A stretch of DNA of 64,000 bases from assembly GCF_041381155.1 (NCBI RefSeq), contig NC_091135.1, forward strand, positions 4,853,620-4,917,619. The letters run 5' to 3'. The translations under genes were made by a program, and so were the position numbers. The notes below the pieces were generated by a model that searched no databases, was not told where the DNA came from, and saw only the letters and a program-made list of their open reading frames with translations. The stretch's first letter is position 1, and each line of letters begins with the position of its first letter. Source of the DNA: Argopecten irradians (lineage: Eukaryota > Mollusca > Bivalvia > Pectinida > Pectinidae). Of the stretch, positions 35,609 through 46,400 are shown one piece after another.

Positions 35609-36957
35609 ATACTTTCTATGTCCAAAACAAACTTGTTAATTTAGTATGGATAAAACAAGTGAGGAGATTAACTTCCATATCTGGAGAAAATGGAAAAGGA
35701 AAGCCATGATAAAAGAACAGTCACAATAAGTAAATCATGTTGCATCAATTTGTTTAAAAATCTTTCAAACATTTTAATCTTTTGATTCTCTCTAAATGAA
35801 TCTCACACAAAAGAGTAACTGGCAAGATATTGTTTGGCATTTAAAATGGCAACAAAAGTGTATATCATGTACATGGCACAAATATGTTACATCCATTATA
35901 AATACAATGACTGAATTTGTGTAATACTGTTGATAGTTATAGTGACAAGATTTAATTCTACATCAATACAGTGTATTATCATAAGATAACACATGAATGT
36001 CACATATAAATGTTGTTTTTCTAAGAATTCAAGAAAATTGTAAAAATTTTAAACAATCTTAAACAGTTCAAATAGACAAAAAAATCATTACAAACATGCA
36101 TTTTAAGTGATAATTGTTTTTATACTTAACTAATAAAGTATTATCAGAGTTTCTTTTTAAATTTTTTTATATCTAAATGTATTTACTTATAGGTGTTGAA
36201 ATCAATATTACTTCAACAGCAACTTAAACACTTATGGTCTTAATAAGTCATTACTCTTTTTTGGAAAAAAAAAATAAAAATCATTGTTTAAAAACCATGA
36301 GAATAGCATTAATTGATATTGTTATCACATTGTATGTAAAAATTATTATGCACAGAATACTCAATAGTAATCCATATAAAATTCTTTGATATTAAAGTAA
36401 ACATGACATACATTGCATGTACTGGGAGAAAAACATACTTGTCAACTTATAAGCATTATATAGCTCTGTGCTCAGTAATGCTTTTGATCAGTTGCATTCA
36501 ATAGATGAAATTTTTTCTTTTCCTTTAATGTAAATCTTTTTGGAAAGTTTAGAAAAATATTTTGAAGCTTAATTTTATACATTTACTAGCGTACAATACT
36601 ACATTAAATAATAAGTCTAATTAAAGCGTTAAAACTAAATCATTTTGTCCAAATGCTGTATAGTTCCTTTTATCCACAGGGGAATGATCTTTGCTATAAT
36701 CACACCCAAGTAAATCTTAGTGAAATATCTGATATTGATAAAAAAATTCAGAAATTTTCTCCTCATGAATCAGTATCAAAGAGGAAATCTCGAAATTTTC
36801 TTCCTTTTTTTTTTTTTTTACAAATTTTACAACCATACAGTTTACAGAACAGATCCATTAGTACGCAAGGCACTGTAATGTGTATGTATACAGTCTGTAG
36901 ATAGCAGGTGCTACATTGTAAATCAAACTGACAGATTAGCACTCAGTAACTTTATAC
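35609..36957. other. Gene-free AT-rich region
   Basis: No exon or structured repeat seen. There is a poly-T run at about 36808-36819. Confidence 0.45.
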
Positions 36958-37045
36958 ACACCCTCGATACCCCAGGGGTTACTATCACTGACGTAATAAT
37001 ATTAACATCAGTGATAGTAACCCCTAGAGTATCAAGGATAACTGT
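36958..37045. mobile_element. M5 hairpin element (88 bp)
   Basis: Left arm 'accctcgataccccaggggt' with 'tactatcactg'; right arm 'cagtgatagtaacccct' with 'agagtatcaagg', separated by about 20 bp. Parts also occur at 27055 and 32366. Confidence 0.75.
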
Positions 37046-37187
37046 AACCTAACTCTGCGAAAAATCTTATCTTACCCAGTGTTTTCAAAACTATAACACT
37101 TTTCAAGAGTCGTTTGAATTGAAATGCTTCACGAATCCTCTTCTGTTGAAAACAGTCAAGCCTATACATAATCATTTTAAAGGATTC

Positions 37188-37546
37188 TTAAAGATGCTCC
37201 ACCGGGGACGGAGCATAAACGATATTCATCAATTTAACAATAATTGGTGATTAATCGCGTATATGTCTAATTAACACAAAAAATAAGATGAAATTATCGA
37301 TTTTGCTTTTGGTGCATGCGCAATCAGTACTTCATTCCAAATAGGACATAATGTCACGGAATTTTTTTGGGATGTGAATAATTATTTTCAATATTTTTGT
37401 CTTGAAGTAACTTAGAAGCTCAAACTGTTCAATTGTGGTAATGGTGTAAAGTAAATAACTTTTGTAACTGAAGAAAAATACTAAATCGTCTGCTCCTGTA
37501 TTTGATAGCGAAAAATTGCCATTTGTCAGCGGTGGAGCATCTTTAA
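37188..37546. mobile_element. MITE family M3, copy (359 bp)
   Basis: Ends TTAAAGATGCTCCACCG and CGGTGGAGCATCTTTAA. The body is shared with 27970-28309 in the same orientation, including 'ggtgcatgcgcaatcagtac' and 'gtggtaatggtgtaaagtaa'. Confidence 0.88.
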
Positions 37547-37961
37547 GATTTTTTTCTCTCCAAATGAAATTTAAAAAGATATGTTGAAATAATTAATAAC
37601 AGGGGCAAATACTCATATTTATAATAAAAATACCTTAAGTTTGATAAAAGTTTAGTGGTCTCAGCAAATAAAATATAATCTACTTGGAACAAATGTTAAA
37701 ATCAACAAAGGAAATGTATACTAACTAGAAAACCCATCATCACTAAAAATGGATATTTTACTAAAATACATATATAACAAGTACACATGATAACAACAAC
37801 GTAAAAAAAATCCATTGTAATCATGCCATAACATATGTTTATCTCTTCATTTACATAGGTAATTTCTACAAAAGAAAATTCCTACTGAATCCTGAAGAAA
37901 CAGAATTAAAACATGGTGAATTCATTTCGCAGGAAATGTGAAAATGCCTAACGTGACGCTA

Positions 37962-38557
37962 CCCAAATTGGTACACTTTTTGAAGAAAATCGTTAAAATT
38001 TTCTTACATGTGCTTGAATCCAGATTTTTCTTTTAACATTCCAAAAATAGATGCCTTCAGCTTTAATTTCATGATTTGTTTACTTGCCAGCAGTGCATAT
38101 ATTTATAGATAGAGAGTTTTGAAGCATGACCGGTCCAGCCCTGTGTTTCAGCATGTTTGAGTACCCAAAATGGTACACCTCCTAAATTTGATATGATTAA
38201 TAAATGTCTAGACATGATAAAAAATGTTTGAATTCATATCAGGAAAGTTCAAACAATTTTTAATTGATTAAAGCCACGTATCGGTCAAAAAAATTCCATT
38301 CAGCAATTGTTTTCTGTGTTTTAAAATATATGGTGTATTTAGGGTTGTCGCACGACGTCGTTCCCCAGATTTTTTAACAATTGCATTATTTTCATTTTTA
38401 ACTAGAGTTAATATGCAACAGGAAAGAAAATGACATATAAAAATTTTCACAGTTACTGTTAATCACCTTAATTTTTGTTCAGGACAGTTATTGTCAGTTA
38501 AGAGTGTAAACTGAAAATTCTGCCTCATATATATCAAAAGTGTACCAATTTGGGTAG
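37962..38557. mobile_element. Probable DNA transposon remnant with about 24-bp TIRs
   Basis: The left end at 37962 begins cgctacccaaattggtacac and the right end is its inverse, gtgtaccaatttgggtagcg (38538-38557). An additional outward copy 'accaatttgggtac' follows at 38559 and an internal near-copy 'gtacccaaaatggtacac' lies at 38160. The 600-bp interior has no convincing transposase frame. Its superfamily is undetermined. Confidence 0.7.
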
Positions 38558-38998
38558 CGTACCAATTTGGGTACAATGACGTTATGTATGTTAGTTATAT
38601 AAACACCCTCTTTCTCCAGAACTAATCTTGGAGACAAATTGGAACTACCTACAACAGTTGAACAATATTCTAATAAAAAAATTCCACTAATACAAGACTA
38701 GAAAAAAAAAAAACATGGCACAAAAATGAAATACATCCACTTCGGGAAAGCACCAAAAAGTAGCAAATGTAGACAATTGAAGCTATAGGAGTACAATCAG
38801 AAATATTAATGCTGAAATTTCAATGAAAGACTTTAACGCAGATCAAGAAAAACAAATTAATTTATCCCTTTTTGTGATGTGTATATGTATAACAAGTGAA
38901 ACATATTTTTTAATAATTGTTAATCGGTAGCTACTTAGTTCTTTTTTCTAGTAGTGTTTACAAAATCAGCTGGAGTTAAATCAATTAAATATCGTATA

Positions 38999-39152
38999 AG
39001 TAGGATAATCTGTCATTTGTTTCCCTTCATATTAAGATTTATGAAACAAATTTAGAATTCATCACCATTGGTAAGCCTTTGTCGAGCAAAAAAGAAAATT
39101 TCAAAACCTGAATCCAATATGAAGGGAAACAAATGACAGATTCTATTTATCA
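38999..39152. repeat. Inverted repeat with 28-bp arms
   Basis: 'aatctgtcatttgtttccct' followed by 'tcatatt' at 39007-39033 is inverted at 39115-39145 (aatatgaagg, gaaacaaatgacagatt). The loop is about 80 bp. Probable decayed MITE. Confidence 0.65.
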
Positions 39153-40016
39153 AATTACTAACATTTACCTTTGTTCTTATTTTACCAATTAAAACTTTTA
39201 ACCAGCTTACCGATCAACCAATAAATACAGTGCAAATTTTCTTAAAATGCAGTTCGTTATCCTCTTAAAACATGTTTAAGTAATTTATAAATATAGTGGC
39301 AAGCATACATGGCAACACACACAACTTTTTATATTGCAACATATTTCATGACATCATAGATTGATGTTTGGAGAGAAATACACTTGTAAACACTCACTTG
39401 TGGTTGCATTGAAAACACTGTAGTCATATAATAATCTTATTTTGGTAAGAATCATTAAAATACATGTATATTAAAGTTTTCTACTGCCTGTCAAAGAATG
39501 ACAGTTGTAAAACTCTAACAGCTATTTTTACACAGTAATATCTCTACTATCTTCATCGAACCAGGAGAAACAACTGAATAATATAAATACATGTATGATA
39601 TATCCCACACAAACATGCATATACTTATACAAAACACAAGATAATGCTTCATTTTCTTTACACAAATTTGACATATATGAGCAATGTATGGAAATTTACT
39701 CGCTCTTTAACAATTGAATAATACAATTATTTTGTTTTCTCATACCAGTCTTTTAAACATGTCCACATGCTAAAGATAATGTTTGATTTTACATTTTAAT
39801 AGTCACTATAAGTCTTATTACAATAAAATTATCAGCGAAAAATGTCTGACTACTATTACAAAAACAAAATCTTCAAACTACTGTATCTGACTAAAAATTA
39901 TTATGTAATGTATAAAACTGAATGTCTTGTTTAAAAAAATCTAAAATTCCTTTCAAAAATAATGTTACAGAGAAGAAACAGAGATATGAAATACACTCAA
40001 TGTATATCATACACAT

Positions 40017-40111
40017 CACAGGGACCTGGCACCAATATCTAACCAACTATAATATTTCATATATACATATAACTACTGTTGGTTAGAATTTCATGCCAGG
40101 TCCCTGTGATA
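40017..40111. mobile_element. Hairpin MITE family M6, copy 3
   Basis: Left arm TCACAGGGACCTGGCA with 'ctaaccaacta'; right arm 'actgttggttag' with TGCCAGGTCCCTGTGA. The terminal 16 bp pair perfectly. Confidence 0.87.
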
Positions 40112-40939
40112 CACATCAGCCATTCTTGAACCTCAACAAACTATTTAGGATTTCATTTGCCTAAATTTTCCCAATTTCAAAAAGAAAATGTTATAAATAC
40201 ATACACATTTAAATCTCACGAACATAATAATATCACAGTACAATTTTTAAGTGATATTAGTACAGAATCTACAGATATATAATTTTGGCAAGAATATCAA
40301 TAAATTACACAATGATTTACCTCACACTTAGCTCATCTTCACAGCTGACATGATGATATGGAAATCAACAATTAACCTGTGGAATGTTATATTTGATTAA
40401 TTACTTCAACCTAGCTAATTAGCTTACATACCTGGTAATCTGCACCGACATTCATTCATTTAAATGTATTTTATCCATTTATCCAAAGTTTTTGCCTTAG
40501 TCAAAAAAAAGGAAATCGTGGTTTGCATTTACGCTGTCTCCATATACTTTTTAAGCATAGAAAATCAAAAGGACCTCACTTTTTTTTTTAAATTTTTTAA
40601 GGGAACTCCCATCCAATTACCTGGTACATTAGAGGGGTCCATTTTATGTGTGGAGGACTCCATTTATGGAACACCCCGCGCAATCCCTGGTAAATCAATA
40701 TTAATATTGAAAATTTGTATTTCTTAGTTTGGCAGAATGCAGCTTTACATATATGGGCTACTGTACATGTCTGACCTATGTAAGACTAAACACAGGGGAC
40801 CAATATAATAATTGAACGCAAAAAAAAAGAAAAAAAAAAAAAATATAGAGGGGAATACTCAATACCCTGGTACTTTTTTGGCGATGAGTTATGTCCCTTT
40901 CACATAAACTAAAGCACATACCCAAACTACCTCATAATA

Positions 40940-41005
40940 TTTTGTGTCCTAGGCTCGGTTATAACCGGAACAAGGACGTTAAGCCCCATCAATCAATCAA
41001 TCAAC
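40940..41005 (+). mobile_element. SINE 3'-tail fragment (second family)
   Basis: 'ggctcggttataaccggaac' then 'aaggacgttaagcccc', followed by (ATCA)n. Ends of the form 'ggacgttaa-cccc' plus a short repeat are the usual 3' tail of molluscan tRNA SINEs. The head region is not recognisable here. Confidence 0.45.
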
Positions 41006-41547
41006 CTCATAATATTATGAATATTTCACCGAACAGATAGTGGCTTGTAAATATATCACTATAGACAATACCACAGCACAGACTAGTCTGTTTCTCCAAA
41101 CTACTGTCTGCCTACCCTCATTCTTGCATATGTACTCAGGTATGAGACCTGATACCCATTGGATAAACTCTCTACATCATACCCTGTGTGTTAATCTCAT
41201 GAAAACTAGAACAAATTCTACGCCGATACAGATCTAATATTTTAGCAAAAAACAATACCGGTATACATGTATAGTACATCATCAGATGACAGTATAAAAA
41301 AAAAGTTGATATAATCAGAGGTGTAGGCTTTCGGTCAATGACTAATAATTAAAAACAACATTATAATTATAAACAACAAAGTTTTTCAACCCCAGCACCT
41401 TATTATCATGTTAACTCATTGTACAAAAAATATTACAGACACAGAAACTGAAAACCATAAACCAACTAGGATAGCCTTCAAGTAACAAGCGTGACTGTTA
41501 ACCTACATATGTGTATGATATCACACTCAACAAACACATATGGTTGT

Positions 41548-41766
41548 TAGGGGATATCCTGGGAAATACAGACAGTTCAATTACACTAGGGCTGGATCAA
41601 TATATTGATATAACGATATGTATCGGTTTTCAGCAGTGTATCAAATACCGATACGCAAACTTGCTGTATATCGCTGTATCTTTTTAACAACTCACCCTAC
41701 TGTTTGCGTTGCAGAAATAGGGATATCCAGGGAAATACAGACAGTTCAATTACACATGAACCATTC
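41548..41766. repeat. Insertion-like segment flanked by 40-bp direct repeats
   Basis: 'gggaaatacagacagttcaa' then 'ttacac' occurs at 41560-41586 and again at 41731-41756, with 'ggatatcc' shared upstream. The segment between starts 'agggctggatcaatatattg' and has 'gatataacgatatgtatcg' words reminiscent of some hAT-type termini. Origin not settled. Confidence 0.5.
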
Positions 41767-42234
41767 TATTCAAATTATGTCCATGCTAGATGAAGATCAA
41801 TCTCAGTGTTTGGTTGCCTGTCTTTGTGTTTGCCTAGTATCTGTTTTTTAAGGATCTTTTCTTGTGAAGTTCTCCTTGTGGGAACGAATCTGTGTCAGGG
41901 GAGGTAACTCCTGGTTTGTTGCCAAATGACGTAAACTCGCATAGAAAAATATCAAATTTTTTATTTTATTTATGTCCTCTTTCATTAATAAAATACTTAA
42001 AATATCTGTAACGAATGCATACTTCTTTTTTTCTTCTTGTGCTATTATAATTTACAACATGCCGTCCGTCGGTCTATGTAAACACGTAAATAGCCTTTGC
42101 AAATGTAGGATTTTGCGTGATGTCATACGAGGACTTTGCGATGCATCTGAAAAAATTTTATTTTCAGAAACAAACCCGAAAAAATACCAAAGCAACTAAT
42201 TGATACATCAATGTAGGTTAATTTTGCTGCATGC

Positions 42235-42440
42235 CGTATTGATAGTTCAGTACTGCGTGGAAATTAGGATGGCAGTGGGAAACATAAGACGACCCGCGTT
42301 ATCAGAAATTTGATTCATCTATTTTAAGTTGATTGTAAGTATTGTTTTAACTGTAAGCTATTAACTTTTGGGACTCTATCAAAATGATTTTGCAGTTCTA
42401 TTTTAAAAATTCAAAGCTATTTCGGTTAAGGTAGGTACAA
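42235..42440. mobile_element. MITE family M4, 5'-truncated degenerate copy
   Basis: Contains 'ggaaacataagacgacccgc', 'actctatcaaaat' and 'agctatttcggttaaggtag', which parallel the second half of M4. The left terminus is absent. Confidence 0.65.
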
Positions 42441-43434
42441 AACCTATAATATCAAAACACAAATATTTTTACAAAGTTTGACTTAAAGTACCTGGCAAAT
42501 AAATTGTGGAAAAACATACCACATGGATACTAAAATTTGATCAATGGACGGTAACAGATAGAAATCCTCACACATACATTATCTCAATCAGGATTTTCCT
42601 CATCAAAATCAATCGCCTTGTCCTCTTCAAAACTGATCAGTAGCTAAAATAATATTTTCAGGAATATTTGTCATTAACATGCATTCGTAAGAATAAGCAA
42701 TCAAGTTTTTCTTCTTCATCTAATATATTATTACATTGTGTATTATAATGGTTTAAATATGATACCGGGACACTCATGAATGTGGCACTTAGGAATCTTG
42801 ATGTTACATTATTTAGTCTTAATATACCAGTAAAGGATCACAGTCAGAAACTTTCAACTGTTACTAAATGTCCTTAAAGAGTAAAGAATATTTCATATCA
42901 TAAACTATGGAGAGATAAGTGGTCAGCCAAGTAACCATAAAATATTCTTGTTCATGTAAATACATCATAAATAATGACTTTAGTCACAAGTACCTTAAGT
43001 TTTACACTGAATACTATGGTACATCTGATCGATTCAGATGAAGTTGTCTCCCTTGGGGACAAAAAAAGAAATATATCTCACAGCTCTGCATCAAAACCTT
43101 TTATAGTCTGCATGGCTGCAGAGAATCATCTTTAACTACTTCTTCTTGCAAACATTTACCATACTCCATAAGAAAACTTGTAATTGCCATTGATAAAATT
43201 AATTTGAGAAATGGATCTTCTTGAAAAGAGGTTATACTCAGGCAATCCTATTACTGCCGAGTGATTTCAGCATCCCGTTTTGAATATATGAAGAAATAAT
43301 ACATTATAATCTAGAGAACTATTTTCCCATGAATGACACATGATGTCTAACTTGCTAAGATCATGTTTGTGTGATGTTTTATGCAATGGTGCAGCATAAT
43401 GCAGAAAGGGATAAGATCGCTCGTGTGTAAAAAC

Positions 43435-43469
43435 TTAATGAAACACTCCTTTCTTTCTAAAAATGATTC
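43435..43469 (-). pseudogene. Tandem copy of the last codons of FkbM gene C
   Basis: The 35 bp immediately downstream of the gene C stop read, on the minus strand, I-I-F-R-K-K-G-V-F-H-stop. This duplicates the genuine terminus IIFRKKGLFH-stop at 43470-43504 with few changes. It is outside the ORF of gene C, which terminates first. Confidence 0.9.
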
Positions 43470-46400
43470 TTAATGAAACAACCCTTTCTTTCTAAAAATA
43501 ATATCATTTACTGAACCATCATCCCTTTGCATTCTGAGAAGGGTTTCGTACCCCTTCCCTTCCATATATGACTGCAACTGTGAAAATCGACCAGTGTCAT
43601 GGACATACTCCACCGTTAACATCTTGATGTTAACTTTGTCGAAGGGAATGGTCTTGAGCACGTTCAGTTCGTCCCCCTCGACGTCCAGGCTGAAGAAGTC
43701 CACCGTAGTCTGGTTAAGGGCCAGAAGGATGGAGTAGAGTGGCAAACACTGTACTTGGACTGGGTTAGACTCGATGTTTTGTTTCTTGATCCAATTTCTC
43801 GCCTCCTGATCATGGACTACCCTTCCTCTATTGAAGGCTTTGTTGAATGTCATCTACAAAATTTACAACGTTAAACCTTCCATTAAATCATTAATGGAGA
43901 CGACGAGAAGGATGATAAGACAACCATTGTGATATTGCGATATGACCTATATAATCATGATGAACAAGAGGCCCAGAGGGCCTGTATTGCTCACCTGGTT
44001 TGTAATGCCAAGTAATATTCTGGATACAGGTTCATTGTTTATTTTCTGAAGAAATTTGAATATTTACCTCTAATTCCCCTATTGGGCCCCACCATTCCTG
44101 CCCCCTGGGGGTCAGAGCCAAAATTTATACAAGCTCTGTTCCCCTTCCCCCAAGGATGTTTGTGGCCAAATTTGGTTACAATCCATGCAGAACTCTATGA
44201 CAAGTAGCGATTTATAGGATTTACCTTTATTTCCCCTATTGGGCCCCGCCCCTCCTGCCCCTGGGGGGTCAGAGCCAAAATTTATACAAGTTCTGTTCCC
44301 CTTTTCCCAAGGATGTTTGTGGCCAAATTTGGTTACAATCCATGCAGAACTCTAGGACAAGTAGCGATTTATAGGATTTACCTTTATTTCCCCTATTGGG
44401 CCCCGCCCCTCCTGCCCCCGGGGGGTCAGAGCCAAAATTTATACAAGTTCTGTTCCCCTTCCCCAAAGAATGTTTGTGGCTAAATTTGGTTACAATCCAT
44501 GCAGAATTCTATGACTAGTAGCGATTTATAGGATTTACCTTTATTTCCCCTATTGGGCCCCGCCCCTCCTGCCCCCGGGGGGTCAGAGCCAAAATTTATA
44601 CAAGTTCTGTTCCCCTTCTCCCAAGGATGTTTGTGGCCAAATTTGGTCACAATCCATGCAGAACTCTAGGACAAGTAGCGATTTATAGGATTTACCTTTA
44701 TTTCCCCTATTGGGCCCCGCCCCTCCTGCCCCCAGGGGGTCAGAGCCAAAATTTATACAAGTTCTGTTCCCCTTCCCCAAAGGATGTTTGTGGCCAAATT
44801 TGGTTACAATCCATGCAGAATTCTATGACTAGTAGCGATTTATAGGATTTACCTTTATTTCCCCTATTGGGCCCCGCCCCTCCTGCCCCCGGGGGGTCAG
44901 AGCCAAAATTTATACAAGTTCTGTTCCCCTTCTCCAAAGGATGTTTATGGCCAAATTTGGTCACAATCCATGCAGAACTCTAGGACAAGTAGCTTTTTAT
45001 AGGATTTACCTTTATTTCCCATATTGGGCCCCGCCCCTCCTGCCCCCGGGGGGTCAGAGTCAAAATTTAAACAGGTTCTGTTCCCCTTCCCCAAAGAATG
45101 TTTGTGGTCAAATTTGGTTACAATCCATGCAGAACTCTATGACTAGTAGTGATTTATAGGATTTACCTTTATTTCCCCTATTGGGCTCCGCCCCTCCTGC
45201 CCCCAGGGGCTCAGAGCCAAAATTTATACAAGTTCTGTTCACCTTCTCCTAAGGATGTTTGTGGCCAAATTTGGTCACAATCCATGCAGAACTCTAGGAC
45301 AAGTAGTGATTTATAGGATTTACCTTTATTTCCCCTATTGGGCCCCGCCCCTCCTGCCCCCGGGGGCTCAGAGCCAAAATTTATACAAGTTCTGTTCCCC
45401 TTCCCCCAAGGATGCTTGTGGCCAAATTTGGTTACAATCCATGCAGAACTCTATGACTAGTAGCGATTTATAGGATTTACCTTTATTTCCCCTATTGGGC
45501 CCCGCCCCTCCTGCCCCCGGGGGGTCAGAGCCAAATTTTATACAAGTTCTGTTCCCCTTCCCCAAAGAATGTTTGTGGCCAAATTTGGTTACAATCCATG
45601 AAGAACTCTATGACTAGTAGCGATTTATAGGATTTACCTTTATTTCCCCTATTGGGCCCCGCCCCTCCTGCCCCCAGGGGGTCAGAGCCAAAATTTATAC
45701 AAGTTCTGTTCCCCTTCTCCTAAGGATGTTTGTGGCCAAATTTGGTCACAATCCATGAAGAACTCTAGGACAAGTAGCGATTTATAGGATTTACCTTTAT
45801 TTCCCCTATTAGGCCCCGCCCCTCCTGCCCCCGGGGGCTCAGAGCCAAAATTTATACAAGTTCTGTTCCCCTTCCCCCAAGGATGTTTGTGGCCAAATTT
45901 GGTTACAATCCATGCAGAACTCTATGACTAGTAGCAATTCATAGGATTTACCTTTATTTCCTATATTGGGCCCCGCCCCTCCTGCCCCCAGGGGGTCAGA
46001 GCCAAAATTTATACAAGTTCTGTTCCCCTTCTCCTAAGGATGTTTGTGGCCAAATTTGGTCACAATCCATGCAGAACTCTAGGACAAGTAGCGATTTATA
46101 GGATTTACCTTTATTTCCCCTATTGGGCCCCGCCCCTCCTGCCCCCGGGGGCTCAGAGCCAAAATTTATACAAGTTCTGTTCCCCTTCCCCCAAGGATGC
46201 TTGTGGCCAAATTTGGTTACAATCCATGCAGAACTCTATGACTAGTAGCGATTTATAGGATTTACCTTTATTTCCCCTATTGGGCCCCGCCCCTCCTGCC
46301 CCCAGGGGCTCAGAGCCAAAATTTATACAAGTTCTGTTCCCCTTCCCCCAAGGATGTTTGTGGCCAAATTTGGTCACAATCCATGCAGAACTCTATGACT

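Noticed and set aside
40464..40727. 87-codon plus frame
   Set aside because: Low-complexity Lys/Phe-rich start and no family resemblance; likely chance.
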